Shown: positions 1-10,100 of the stretch, piece by piece
How positions within the stretch are numbered: the first letter of the stretch is position 1
Layout of the letters: every line of letters begins with the position of its first letter
Assembly (NCBI GenBank): GCA_030374805.1
Contig: JARGSG010000199.1
Span: forward strand, 248,001 to 312,000
Origin: Gracilaria gracilis
Lineage: Eukaryota; Rhodophyta; Florideophyceae; Gracilariales; Gracilariaceae
Direction: 5' to 3'
Length of the DNA: 64,000 nucleotides
Notes under the pieces: model-generated
Told to the model about the DNA's origin: nothing
Databases searched by the model: none
What the model saw: only the letters and a program-made list of their open reading frames with translations
Program-made: the position numbers and the translations under genes

Positions 1-8
1 CTTGATGA

Positions 9-64
9 GCTGGGTTGCCCAATGCAAATTGCAGAAAGCAACCCACGCAGATGCAAGTTTGCAT
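9..64 (+). repeat. Dispersed repeat R1, copy a
   Basis: This stretch matches the reverse complement of 18701-18759 over almost its whole length, including the shared words GCTGGGTTGC, ATGCAAATTGCA and AGCAACCCACGCAGAT. It is non-coding as far as I can see. The similarity ends near 64. A further short stretch of the R1b neighbourhood (ACGGACCAACACTA) recurs at about 257-271, just before the zinc-finger pseudogene. Confidence 0.6.
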
Positions 65-254
65 CGACTGCGCCGCCACCTACGAACCGTAGGTTGCAGA
101 TTGAAAACGTCTACTTAATAAAGAATTCCAGACTCTCCACAGGACGTCTAGGAGCATCCGCATGTAATGGCGGACTTTCTTGGTGCCCAATCTCTTGTTT
201 TTGCCTCTCCCATTTTCTTTCAGCGCGAGCGACGGCGACTACGAACCTAAACGG

Positions 255-836
255 ACCAACACTACGTTGAACGAGCTTGAACATATGTGTTGCAGTGTTC
301 TTGCTCAAGGTACTGTATCGGGTTCGGCTGTTACAGGAGCGGTGATGGAGCAGGCCGTTGCGCTGGCGGTTGCGTCTGTAGAGACAGTGGGAGCTCAAGC
401 TGCGGCTCGAAGATAACTTTCTGGGCGCCCACTGCCAAACGCTCCGAGAGGGGCGCCAGGTCAGTCCAATTTGGCGGGAGCTCCATACATGGTTGGGGCC
501 GGTGGTGTTATAGTAGGCTCTCAGAGGCAGGCACAAGGATCCAGCAGTGGGCTTCTCCAACATAATGGCCCGCAAGGTAACCATCCGAGGACTCAATGTT
601 CCGTCTGTAAAGAAATGGTGCATAGTATCACACACCCCATTTTTTGCAAACGGCTTGTGCATATCTGTCCGCATTATCCGTACAGGGGTTCTGTTCGGAA
701 GAACTTCAAAGCGCATTTGGAGTCGCATTTACCGCCAGAGCAACGCAGGTTTTGCTGTGAGCTATGCGGGAAACGTTTTGTTCAAAAAGCTCACCTGCGA
801 AAGCACATGAGGTGTAAACACAATACTAACCTTTGA
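255..836 (+). pseudogene. C2H2 zinc-finger protein, copy 1 (degenerate)
   Basis: A broken member of the local zinc-finger family. The part from TLNELEHMC to QAAARR matches the middle of copies 2 and 3. A TAA at 414-416 then interrupts the frame where copy 3 has TCA, and the same frame resumes for another 140 codons. The first finger is short and lacks normal spacing. The second has Tyr in place of its second Cys (HICPHYPYR). Only the last, FCCELCGKRFVQKAHLRKH, is a complete C2H2 finger. The usual start MSSYPQSSS is missing; a pyrimidine-rich run ending TTTCTTTCAG at about 215-224 could be an old splice acceptor or chance. The intact paralogues suggest a nuclear nucleic-acid-binding protein, but this copy is probably dead. 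Confidence 0.7.
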
Positions 837-1056
837 ACACCAGAGGGGAATTTCGAAACTAGTGTTAGAGATTGGTGAAAGCTTTCAAGGGGTATTTTAG
901 GTAGCAAATCAACACTATTTGTAAACAATTTGAAATATCTATTTATATTACGTTGGATACGTGACTGCACATTACAGTATGCTTTGTTGCGCTAATAATC
1001 GAAAAGAATGCCATTTCCGGCATTTCCCAGATATTTGGGATACACATTTCACAGAA

Positions 1057-1617
1057 CTAAAAACGGCTGCTCGGTCTGCAACCGAGCCCAACCGAAGTGG
1101 TAGTAGTGGTGATTACCATCCTCCCATCTGGAGTAGTGGCATTTACTACCATGCCCACAGCATCGGAAGTTGGAAACCAGCACCCTGGTCCAGAAAACGA
1201 TTGTATCAAACTTGGCGGTACAGATACAGAATCATCAACTTGTTTCCAAGTTCTTTCGGTGATCCCCGATTCAGACTCAATTGACTCCACTTGCAACTCA
1301 AACGCTTCCATTTCAAAAATTTGTACCATGTTGAACACAAGAATCTTCCCGAATAGTCCTAAACGTTTGAGCGTATCATCGAGCTCATCCGTAGGAGCTG
1401 CCTTGGCAAAGGTTGTCCTAGATTGGTTAAGGCTCGTACAGCGGATCGGGTCCCCGTGTTGTGTAAAGCATCCGTTCAGGTTCAGGAAGTCGCAAAATAC
1501 GGTTAGGGGCTGACCTGGAATGGAGTGCGTAGAAGTCGTAGAGATCTGGGTGTTAACGTATGGAAGACACAAGAGGCACATGGCCATGAAGAGCAATTGA
1601 GTCGACCTCATATCCAT
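1057..1617 (-). CDS. Secreted protein of unknown function
   Basis: An intronless 186-codon ORF. The start chosen is the second in-frame Met (1617) because it opens directly with a signal peptide, MDMRSTQLLFMAMCLLCLP, with likely cleavage near VNT. The upstream Met (1686) would put 23 hydrophilic residues in front of it. The mature part has a Cys cluster (FCDFLNLNGCF, IRCTS), possible N-glycosylation sites and an acidic middle. A TATAAA lies about 90 bp upstream of the start. I do not recognise a family. It is probably exported or cell-surface; the function is unknown. Confidence 0.6.
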   Translation of the reverse strand: MDMRSTQLLFMAMCLLCLPYVNTQISTTSTHSIPGQPLTVFCDFLNLNGCFTQHGDPIRCTSLNQSRTTFAKAAPTDELDDTLKRLGLFGKILVFNMVQIFEMEAFELQVESIESESGITERTWKQVDDSVSVPPSLIQSFSGPGCWFPTSDAVGMVVNATTPDGRMVITTTTTSVGLGCRPSSRF

Positions 1618-1707
1618 ACTGTCACTTGGGAAGGCGGGAAGGATATGCGTTCTCTTGGCGTTAGGAAGGCTCTCGAAGTATACCAAGAGAGAGAGCTTGG
1701 CATTGAA

Positions 1708-1713
1708 TTTATA
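1708..1713 (-). promoter_or_regulatory. TATA box of the secreted-protein gene
   Basis: TATAAA on the minus strand, 91 bp before the chosen ATG at 1617, at a normal distance for a short 5' leader. Confidence 0.45.
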
Positions 1714-1940
1714 CTGTTCATAGTCTTACTACCATTGCTGGTGTCTGCCAAATTTGTTACCTAGGCACCGTGAGGCAATGAAAAGTTTGCAAGATTGAAT
1801 TCTCCGCGTTTTGACCATTCGGAAGTGCTGTACGAAAGTGGTGTACGGACGAACAAGTTGTGAGGGGATGACCTACCTTCGGTAGATACCATGGCGATTA
1901 ATATGGATCACATATTGTGGGGAAAACTTTTTAAAGACGT

Positions 1941-2036
1941 CAAGAAGCTGCTTGTCGTAGTGGCATGTTGTACATCCACTCCGTGAGTGGATGTATATAT
2001 ATATACACAATATGCCACCACGACAAGCAGCTTCTT
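1941..2036. repeat. 96-bp imperfect hairpin
   Basis: Two arms beginning CAAGAAGCTGCTTGTCG and ending with its complement flank a 5-base centre (CCGTG). The right arm is about 12 bases longer because of a TATATATATATA tract. No target duplication is visible. It could be a small foldback transposon remnant or a structured transcript. Confidence 0.6.
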
Positions 2037-2282
2037 GCTAATTGCGATGACAAAAGTGACCGTTGTTGCCGATCTGCGGGCACTCGATTGGCTCTCAAAA
2101 GTGTTCCAAATGCACGTGCACCGGTGAGCTGGCATGCAGACCGTAATGGCACAACTGAGTATCAGGTGGCCTAGTATTGTTGGAGAAGTCTGTGAACAGT
2201 TTCAAGTCCTTGCAATGCCTACCCCCACCTCCTTATTTCTACCGAAGCTAATTTTAGTGATTCCTTGTTTTGTTAAGTGTGG

Positions 2283-2454
2283 AGCCGGAGAAAAAGTCAT
2301 ACAGGGTGTAGAGATGAAGGAGGAGGGAGGCGCAGAGAGCTTCAACCAGACGCCTGCCGGGACATCTGTAGTTTACTCATCCGTCCGTGGGGCTTTTAAG
2401 GAGACCCGCGGACGGTTCCACAAGATGTTTGTGGCTGTAAGTCGCGTTCTATAG
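2283..2454 (+). repeat. Dispersed repeat R2, copy a (coding-like)
   Basis: Similar to the minus strand of 61020-61168. In both copies the same frame is open and gives related peptides: FNQTPAGTSVVYSSVRGAF here and FNQTPASVSLVYESVRGLF there, then ETRGRF in both. The frame here is open from about 2134 to 2454. No known domain is recognised. Confidence 0.55.
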
Positions 2455-2802
2455 CCACACTATTAACTACTTCAAGCTCAGCTTGAAGCGGGGCCCAACT
2501 GTCTCTGCTGTATGCTTAACTGTCGGCCTCCAGCACGACACAGGGTATGAGAATAATAAAAGCATGCAGAGCCATAAATTCCGTCTTCAGGTCACGGTGA
2601 AGTGGCACCGAACAACCTCTGATACCGTAGTTTTTCTTTTGATTTTGAAGGAACGCTCAAGTGCATTTAGAGCGTTCAGTGTGTGAAATGCTACATAGCA
2701 TTGGAGGCGGGAGGCAATTATGGCAACGCCGTGGTGTTAACGCGCCTAGGGGCCGACCACCTTAACACAAAGCCACTCGTTTGTTGGTTTATCACGCACC
2801 AA

Positions 2803-3834
2803 ATGGTTCTAATAGCTCTAAAATCTCAGTATGTGAGTCTTATTATCACTACCCTCTCTTTTCTCGCCGAATCATTGTTTCTCAAAGCCGTGCAGAAAGC
2901 AGATTCCTTACGAGAGCTACGAAAGCTGGAAAGATTGAAGACCATTCAACTCCGATTGCACCAGAAAAAGCGATTGATCCTGGCCGTCTTCTCTTTAGCG
3001 TTGTTTTTCGCACTTGAGGTGGTGGTATCTTTTGTCACCAATCCCGCAGATCTGAATCGATTTGAGCTTGGTCCTTGTGTTAGCATGGAAATCGTGTCGA
3101 GGACGCCAGAAGACCAGGCTCAATTTCGTGAGACCGATATAATTGAACGCAAGTGTCAGGTACAACAACAGAACGTGAACTTGCAATTTGTAGGAAATGT
3201 GAGTCTGGTAAACAGCGATGTTCGATGTTCGGAGAGCCCTGTTTATCGTGTGGATGTAATCACTGTGGTAGAGACTCACAAACTGCCTGCATCTGGCTCG
3301 GAAATGGGCTGTGCATCAGACGAAGTCTGCGTGCTCGGTTTCCAGAGACAGAATTTCACGTTCTTGTCCATACCGGTTTCAAGAAAGGGAGCCATCGGCT
3401 TCATAGCTGGCGAGATTGATGCAGAATTGGATTACCTCAAAACAGAATTACTTTTCAATTCGACGGGATTGCTTGGGAATTTTTGCCGTCGTATGGCCGA
3501 GGCTTTTGAACAAAACGTCAGCCACCCGCCTGAATTACGCCTTCGGGCATTCCTTGGCAGTGCGAAGAGAAATTGTTCGTTTGTTCGTGAATCAGTCGAA
3601 GCCACAGAAGTGCCATTGTTTCTCATCTACATGCTGAGCGTGTTGTGGATACTTGCATTGCTCTTGTTTCTGGTTGTATCTCTCCTGGGAAGAAACGCTG
3701 TGTTTGATATTGACAACCCATTGCATTGGGCATTTTACGCCAATAAAACCGAAGGCGCAGTGATTGAGAGCAACCCCGTGTTGTCGTACGTGACGGGAGA
3801 CGACGGACCAGTGTTGAATGTTTCGGAAGCTTGA
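2803..3834 (+). CDS. Three-helix membrane protein with glycosylated ectodomain
   Basis: A 343-aa ORF from the first ATG of the frame. Hydrophobic segments lie at about residues 9-26, 57-78 and 272-299, separated by a charged linker (KADSLRELRKLERLK) and a large loop of about 190 residues. That loop has at least five N-x-S/T sites (NVS, NFT, NST, NVS, NCS) and eight or so Cys, as expected for a lumenal or extracellular domain. The short tail after helix 3 ends with another N-glycosylation-like motif. It is intronless with no frame damage. I do not recognise the family; a plasma-membrane or endomembrane location is inferred from topology only. Confidence 0.6.
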   Translation: MVLIALKSQYVSLIITTLSFLAESLFLKAVQKADSLRELRKLERLKTIQLRLHQKKRLILAVFSLALFFALEVVVSFVTNPADLNRFELGPCVSMEIVSRTPEDQAQFRETDIIERKCQVQQQNVNLQFVGNVSLVNSDVRCSESPVYRVDVITVVETHKLPASGSEMGCASDEVCVLGFQRQNFTFLSIPVSRKGAIGFIAGEIDAELDYLKTELLFNSTGLLGNFCRRMAEAFEQNVSHPPELRLRAFLGSAKRNCSFVRESVEATEVPLFLIYMLSVLWILALLLFLVVSLLGRNAVFDIDNPLHWAFYANKTEGAVIESNPVLSYVTGDDGPVLNVSEA

Positions 3835-5660
3835 CTAGCAGTGCAAGTTTTGTGGAAAATGGGTCGTACTCCAGAGCGTTGCGTGAGGGTTATCATTCGT
3901 TGCCCCCTAGAGGAAGGATGCTCCCACATGACTAGCCATATCAACAAACCATACTTGTTCTAATGACCGAAGAAGTTATTTTGTTTGAGCGGGTTTTTGA
4001 TCGCGATCACAGCAAAGATCTTCGACGCTTCGCCTGTGTCGAACAATCGTCGAAACTTCCGCTACATCTATCTACTCACAGAACATCATGAAATGCAACA
4101 TTGTTGTTGTGATGGTGGCTTGCGCTCGCAAAATTTGCCTCCCATCCGACCCGGAAGCAGTAGATAGATACTTTTAAGTTGTTGAGATGCGGGAAAACAC
4201 ATTTCAGTTGCAGTCTGCCCTGCTTTCTACCTTCTGGAGTATTCTCTGTAAGATGTTTCGTAAGTCACTATATTGCGTAGAAATCCTCTACACGGTACGT
4301 GTAGCTAACTAAAATGTTTAATACTGACTAACGCTGTCAAGTAAAGGTACATGGAAGGCAAAACCCTGAGATGCGGGAAAAGACGTTTTCTTTGCATGCT
4401 GTGTGGTGCGAAATAAAACAGGTCAACATTGTCGCCTGGTTCTCAGGGAAATATCGTTACGGACGGGAAGATATCGATATTTTTCCTTACGTGCCCGGCG
4501 TACAAACCTTTTCTTCAAGACCAAAAAGTACCTTTATTGTTGCTGTTTCCCGTTGCCATGTCATTAGCTTTACTTGAACAAGATAGCTCTCAACTAGCTT
4601 TATTTGCGGTAAGCTAAATTTCATGTCATGCCGTGCCGGCCGCGTGCGCGAGCTTCACACTGCCTCGTCGCCCCCTTGGAGCCTCTTACAGTACCACCGC
4701 CGACCACGGCTTGTCGAGCCTCGTCCGCAACCACTGCTCGCACATCCCGTCGATCGTCCCAACCAACGCCGCTTTCCCTCGTGCAGCTGCTGCTGTCCCT
4801 TGCTGCGGTTTTTTGGCACGCAGGTTCGTCGCTCTTGGGGATGGCTGCTTTGCACCGCCGTTGCTCGAGGTTGCTTCCTGCCATTTTTGTCCAGCGGGCA
4901 ACTGTTGCTGTTGCCTGATGTTTTTGAAGATGGACTTGAGAAATAATAATAATGAACAATACCAACACGTGGTGGAAACCAAAGTCGTATTAGATACACA
5001 ACATGCAAATTTTGCTCGACTAAATGAAGTAATTCATGAAAAGCTGTTAACTCCCGCATTCTCAAATTGCATGCCTTTACCCACAAGTTCAAGAACTCTT
5101 TTTTGACACATGTTTGGCTTTGGAAAAATGCTTGCATACAAACATGTAATTTTTAAGATACTACTGTTTGCGCACTACAATTTGGAAACAAAATTAGCTT
5201 CAGATTACAGTGTTCTTGTAAACCAAGGGTTTCTCAATGTTCCCCGCGCTCCTGTCAATTGAAACTTATCTCCAAAAAATATTTCAGACTTTTTAAACGT
5301 AAAAGTATGTAAGCAAATTATAATTAAAACAAATGCACAATACCTTTTCTATTTTGTTTCTGAAAGGCTTCTTTGCTTGTGCTGTTTTGGCACAAATAAA
5401 GGTAGTAAACTAACGTATTTCTAATAAGATAGACTCTCTAAAACTTTAAATCTAATAGATATCCTAATCTGGTCACGGAGGAGTATTCAGAGTACCAACT
5501 AGACAGGGATCGCATTCTAGTCACATGGCTTCACAGTAGTCGACCCAACCACTATCCACCTAGAGACAGCACCGATATATGCGCTCCTCAACGTTGCTTC
5601 GAAAATATCTTTCCCAAGAGGTTTAGGATTTGAATGTTTTTAATTCAAATCGTAATTCAG
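3835..5660. other. Intergenic, with a GC-rich island at 4620-4950
   Basis: Mostly AT-rich DNA in which I see no gene. Between about 4620 and 4950 the composition becomes markedly GC-rich and four or five overlapping frames stay open on both strands. None of the translations resembles a known family, and simultaneous openness in many frames is expected from composition. It may be a CpG-rich regulatory island or foreign DNA. Confidence 0.4.
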
Positions 5661-5733
5661 TTTCAACTTTTTATGAATGTCAACTAGTGCAATTTTTTGC
5701 AGTCGGCCCAATCATGGGAGTGATGCTTTAACA

Positions 5734-5901
5734 ATGTCCCTAGATTTGTTTAGTAAAACTGATATTGCAATTCATGCATACCTTAGAGAAGTTCTTCATG
5801 ATGGAGCACGTTGTGACATTTGTAACGCCACATTCATTGCAGCATTTGATTCTTTTACAACATATCAAATATGTGCCAGGAACTGTGGTCTAAATCTTTG
5901 A
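5734..5901 (+). CDS. Small conserved ORF upstream of zinc-finger copy 2
   Basis: A 55-codon ORF starting MSLDLFSKTDIAIHA and containing CDICNATFIAAFDSF. Its twin at 7954-8121 has the same start, length and stop and lies the same distance (about 130 bp) before zinc-finger copy 3. The CxxC pair could be half a zinc-binding site; a full C2H2 finger is not present. It may be an upstream ORF in the leader of the zinc-finger transcript, a 5' exon, or a small protein. Duplication of the whole block explains conservation without requiring selection. Confidence 0.4.
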   Translation: MSLDLFSKTDIAIHAYLREVLHDGARCDICNATFIAAFDSFTTYQICARNCGLNL

Positions 5902-6034
5902 CATGCGAGGCGAGGCACTACAAAAATATACTTCTAACTCCACAAAAGCAACATCAATTGGTTCTCGACTCTTAAGTTGGCCAGACGCTTGTTTTAAACG
6001 AACACCGGTTTTTTTGTACTAACAGTATCAAGTC

Positions 6035-6727
6035 ATGAGCTCTTATCCTCAAAGTTCTTCTGGAGGCGATAGAGAAAGGCCGTCTAGGGCCGGAAACAAC
6101 CTTGGGGTCAGCTCAGGAGGAGCAGAGAAAAAGCCAAAAAAACGTCCCAGTCAGAGACAAAACCAGCCACGCAACCAGTCGGGAAGCACACAAGCAGGCG
6201 CCCCACACGTCGCTCCTGAAGACGGGCAAAGGGAGGCTCGTGATGCTGCTACGTTGAACGAGCTTGAACATATGTGTCTCAGTGTTCTTTCTCAAGGTAC
6301 GGTATCGAGTTCGGCTGTTACAGGAGCGGCGATGGAGCAGGCTGCTGCTCCGGCGGTTGTGTCTGTAGAGACAGCGGGATCTGAGGTTGCCGCCGTGCAT
6401 GGAAGCTCTGTTCCGGCAGCTGCGTGTACTCCCACTGCGGGTCGTTCGAGTTTGAATTCTCCAAGTGGGGGGCCTTCAAATTCGTCATTTCCATGCCCTT
6501 ACTGCCCAAGACAATGTCCGAAAATGGAAAGCCTTCGACGACATGTGAAGCGGAATCACGATTTTGGAGATGTTCGCCATTGCTTTCAATGCAGGTTTAC
6601 AACTACGGATGACCAAAGCTTCCGGTTTCATCGACGCAATCACCGCGAACGCCACACTTGCGGGCTGTGTGGATTGAGATTTCCCCCACCCGAATACTTG
6701 GTACATGTAGCTACTTGTGGAAGGTGA
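6035..6727 (+). CDS. C2H2 zinc-finger protein, copy 2
   Basis: A 230-aa intact ORF starting MSSYPQSSSGGDRERPS. Residues 1-75 are basic, Gln/Ser-rich and probably disordered (EKKPKKRPSQRQNQ could act as a nuclear signal). Residues 75-125 are Ala/Val-rich and shared with copies 1 and 3. The C-terminal 80 residues hold three fingers: CPYCPRQCPKMESLRRHVKRNH, CFQCRFTTTDDQSFRFHRRNH, and a C2HC variant CGLCGLRFPPPEYLVHVATC. The first 400 bp are nearly identical to copy 3, but the finger region is quite different. Likely a nuclear nucleic-acid-binding protein; targets cannot be inferred. Confidence 0.75.
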   Translation: MSSYPQSSSGGDRERPSRAGNNLGVSSGGAEKKPKKRPSQRQNQPRNQSGSTQAGAPHVAPEDGQREARDAATLNELEHMCLSVLSQGTVSSSAVTGAAMEQAAAPAVVSVETAGSEVAAVHGSSVPAAACTPTAGRSSLNSPSGGPSNSSFPCPYCPRQCPKMESLRRHVKRNHDFGDVRHCFQCRFTTTDDQSFRFHRRNHRERHTCGLCGLRFPPPEYLVHVATCGR

Positions 6728-7880
6728 GATGGAAAGTGCGGAGTGGTCGATGGTGTGCTCTTTTGGTTACACTGCGGTGATTAGAAATAGAAACCATAGA
6801 ACCAATTCAGTGTAAAGCAATCAAACAAAGCCTTTTTGCAAAGGATAACGTTTTCAATACTTCTTGGGCATGTCCCAAATAGACCCATTTGGTAATAATT
6901 TATTTATTGCAATTGTAAAAACACATACGTGCTGTGGGCTTTTGCAACAAACGTAAAATGTGGCCCAAATCCCTCCGAAGGGAAGGGTAAGTGCTCCTTT
7001 CAAGCTGCAAGCTCCTCATCTTTCTATACCATTGCTTTTGTACGCATGTATACGCGTGTATCAATCGCCTAACAATATCCAGCGGATTCTGTTGCTTATA
7101 TGGGGTACCAGTACATGGGCGGTCAACAGCATGTTAAAATCCTTTCAGACCTTAGCCAAAGAATATATTGTGAATGGTTCGTTTCTCTTTCATTAAGTTT
7201 AGCTCTTTCAACGATCTTTACGGTTTTAGGGGTGAGCGGTTGGTTCAGTGTGCACTGACTCCACAAGCGGAAGACAAAACGGTCTTCACCTCTGTCCTAA
7301 AATTGATGCGCCGGTTGATCTTTGCTGTGAAATATGACGTTTTGCCCGGCATGCACATATTTTCGTCATTTTCCCTTATACGTCGCGGTCGCCGGACGGG
7401 AACAGCAAATAAAAGATCTAATTCGCATTTCCAGAAGTTCCAATAACTATATTTCCTGGCGGGCGGAAATTCTATGGCCGTCTGTTTTCCATGAACATCT
7501 TCAACACCATTTATCAGGCCCGTATTTATGACTGACTGATTACTATAGAAAAAACACATGACTATGACTGACTGACTTCATCGCATGAGAAGTTGTCAGT
7601 GTCCATAAGAGTTTAATTTTCTTTCAAAGCCACAACAAAAACCATGGCAAAGCTGTTTAACACTTGTCAGGCAGACCTGGAACTCTACGTCGCAGCGTCG
7701 ATATTACACTTTTTGATAGATCATATAGGGTTTGTAGTATAACAGTCGTTACTTGTCTGTTAGCTTACTAACTACGTGGAAGATCTACTGCTTAATCGGT
7801 ATATAGGGTGAAGGAATGAAATTCCCGCAGCCTCCTATGGGAGCGTTGCAATTACAAATCTTATTTAGTATTTCTATTTC
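6728..7880. other. Intergenic spacer between duplicated zinc-finger units
   Basis: About 1.15 kb with no supportable gene. The duplicated block resumes near 7880, giving a unit spacing of about 2.2 kb between copies 2 and 3. Confidence 0.5.
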
Positions 7881-7953
7881 AAATTACAATTTTATGAGTT
7901 GAGGTTTAATGGGAAGAAGTGCAGTCCCAAACTATGAATGTGAGGCTTCAGTA

Positions 7954-8121
7954 ATGTACTTGGATTCGGCCATGAAAACTAAGATTGCAATTCATGCATT
8001 GCTTAGAGAAGTTCTTCATGATGCAGCGCGTTGTGACATTTGTAACGCCACATTCATTGCAGCATTTGATTCTTTTACAACATATCAAATGTGTGCCAGG
8101 AACTCTGGTCTAAATCTTTGA
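7954..8121 (+). CDS. Small conserved ORF upstream of zinc-finger copy 3
   Basis: Twin of the 55-codon ORF at 5734-5901: MYLDSAMKTKIAIHA, then the same CDICNATFIAAFDSFTTYQ core and ending GLNL. Differences cluster in the first ten codons. Interpretation as for its twin: upstream ORF, leader exon or small protein. Confidence 0.4.
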   Translation: MYLDSAMKTKIAIHALLREVLHDAARCDICNATFIAAFDSFTTYQMCARNSGLNL

Positions 8122-8249
8122 CGCTCGAGGCGAGGCACTACAAAAATAGACTCCACAAAAAGCAACATCAATTGCCTCTCGACTCTTAACTTGGTTACTC
8201 CCTTGCGCTAAACGAACTCCATTCTTTCTAGTAACAACGAGATTCAGTC

Positions 8250-8724
8250 ATGAGCTCTTATCCTCAAAGTTCTTCTGGAGGCGATGGCAGGAGACCGTCT
8301 AGGGCTGGAAACAACCTTGGGGTCAGCTCAGGAGGTGCAGACAAAAAGTCAAAAAAGCGTCAGGTTCAGAAACAAAACCAGCCACGCAACCAGTCGGGAA
8401 GCAGACAAGCAGGCGCTCCACACGTCGCTTCTGAAGACGGGCAAAGGGAGGCTCGCGATGCTGCTACGTTGAACGAGCTTGAACATATGTGCCACAGTGT
8501 TTTTTCTCAAGGTACTATATCGGGTTCGGCAGTTACAGGAGCGGCGATGGAGCAGGCTGCTGCTCCGGCGGTTGCGTCTGTAGGGACAGTGGGAGCTCCG
8601 GCTGCGGCTCGAAGATCACGTTTTGGGCGCCTACTGCCAAGAGCTCCAAGAGGGGCGCCAGGTCAGTCCAATTTGGCGGGAGCTCCATACATGGTTCGGG
8701 GCGGTGGCGGTATAGGTGGCTCTC
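8250..8724 (+). pseudogene. C2H2 zinc-finger protein, copy 3, 5' part (split by copia)
   Basis: The first 158 codons of a gene whose remainder lies at 14132-14471. It starts MSSYPQSSSGGDGRRPS and matches copy 2 closely up to the Ala/Val-rich region. The element begins at 8725 after the target duplication CTCTC (8720-8724). If transcribed into the LTR it would add a 54-residue tail read from the LTR and then stop at 8886-8888. Counting one target copy, the two halves are exactly in frame and would give a protein of 269 residues, so the gene was intact when hit. Confidence 0.85.
8720..8724. repeat. Target-site duplication of copia, left
   Basis: CTCTC, repeated at 14132-14136. Zinc-finger copy 1 has a single GGCTCTCAG at the corresponding place, which serves as the empty site. 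Confidence 0.85.
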
Positions 8725-9149
8725 TATGGAATGCAATGAATGCAATTGTCAGCTGCATTGGTTGCTGGAAGACTAACGCAACGCAGTGTCAGCAAAATGC
8801 AACGCGCAAATGCAACTACTGCATGTCAGAATGCAAATGGCAATACTGTACGCAAGCAACTGACACAGGGAGAGCTGCTGATCATTAGATATTATCTAGT
8901 GCATTAGAGATTGTGTGGCGTTGCGTAGTGTTAGCAGTATGTGTTGCGTGGCCGTGCGCATGGTGAGCACTAGAGATTGCGTGGCCAAGAACTACAGGAA
9001 TGCGACGTGTGTCAGCGCGGGTATAAAAACCCCAGCAAGCAGCCATCAACGTAGAATAGAAGGTCAAGCACAAGCTACGAACGACCAACGCTAGAGAACA
9101 AGTCAAACAGTGCTTCTACACAACTGATTTGCAACCAGCCCTTTACTTA
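8725..9149 (+). repeat. Copia 5' LTR
   Basis: 425 bp. It starts TATGGAATGC and ends CTTTACTTA, so the ends are TA...TA instead of the usual TG...CA; the CTCTC duplication fixes these boundaries. A TATAAAAA box lies at 9022-9029, within GCGGGTATAAAAACCCC, and should drive the genomic RNA. Confidence 0.9.
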
Positions 9150-9162
9150 GTTATGGGCCCAG
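9150..9162 (+). other. Primer-binding site, initiator-tRNA half type
   Basis: GTTATGGGCCCAG follows the LTR directly. It is complementary to the anticodon-arm side of eukaryotic initiator tRNA-Met (CTGGGCCCATAAC), not to the tRNA 3' end. Drosophila copia is primed this way, by a tRNA cut in the anticodon loop. The gag ATG (9153) lies inside the site. Confidence 0.75.
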
Positions 9163-10100
9163 AAAGCTCAAACCCCTTGCCGACCAGGCCCCGCTTTTCT
9201 TGGGATATTCGCACCGTACCGTGGACCGATGGCCGGGGAAATCAGCAGCAGTACGCCGAGGCCGTTTCGCTTTGGCAGGCATTTCAGGATACCCTCGCGG
9301 ACTCGAACAGCAACAAGGTCTCGAAAGAGGCTCAAGGAATTATGCTACAGTCGCAACTGTACGGACGCGCGCGAGACTTGTGCAAGGCTATTCCAGACTC
9401 TACGATCCGATCGACAGAAGGTGCAAACGCAATCGTGGAGGCCTTATACAAACGAGACCCGCTTGCGGTTGTATCAGACGTGTTTCAAGACTTCCTCACG
9501 CTACTGAACACCAAGCGCAACAACCACGAGAGCTTCAAGAACTTCGAGTCTCGCTTCCAGGCGCAAGTATCGAGGCTCAATGTCCATGGACCGGAGGCCA
9601 AGCTATCGGACGCGCTGGTGGACATTTGCACTACTGGCAAAACGCAGACGTCGATAACAATCAGAGAGTCTCCGTTTTGGCTAATGGGTGCCGCCGAGGG
9701 ACGCAAGCGTAGCTTCAGCATCAACTACCAGTGACTACCTGAAAGCCGTCCTCATATGAAGCGATCGCCTCTGTGCTGAGGCAATGCGACAAGATGAAGG
9801 GAACTGGAGGAGACACCTCGCCGAAGGCCGTCTCCAGCAACTCTGCCAACTACACCCCATCTAGAAACAACGGCAAAAGAGGATTTCGGCGCCAGCGCAG
9901 GACCCCCAGAAGAGATGGCAGACCTCAAGGGGAGAACCAGGTGCCGCAGATGCAAGAAGTTCGGCCACTGGGTCGACGACCACAACAAGGACGGGTCATT
10001 GAAGCCCGGATTTGTTGCCTTGGAAGCTCCGAAAGGGTCGGAACCCGCCGCAGATAAGGTCATAACGTTCAATATGGCAACATTGAACGCAGCCACCGCA
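9153..10100 (+). pseudogene. gag: Copia Gag (frameshifted)
   Basis: Starts MGPESSNPLPTRPRFSWD inside the primer-binding site and reads cleanly to a stop at 9732-9734 (193 codons). It contains the helical capsid core typical of copia Gag (WQAFQDTLADSNSNKVSKEA, LYGRARDLCKAIPDS). Coding sense then continues in another frame (about 9752-9915, basic RNA-binding stretch) and returns to the first frame for the zinc knuckle CRRCKKFGHWVDDH. That knuckle is C-x2-C-x4-H-x4-H instead of the usual CCHC. Two frame changes in 180 bp mean this copy cannot make full Gag as read here. Confidence 0.8.

Noticed and set aside
4621-5137. Several overlapping open frames on both strands of the GC-rich island
   Set aside because: Four or more frames open at once is expected from composition; no translation resembles a known family and there is no single preferred frame.
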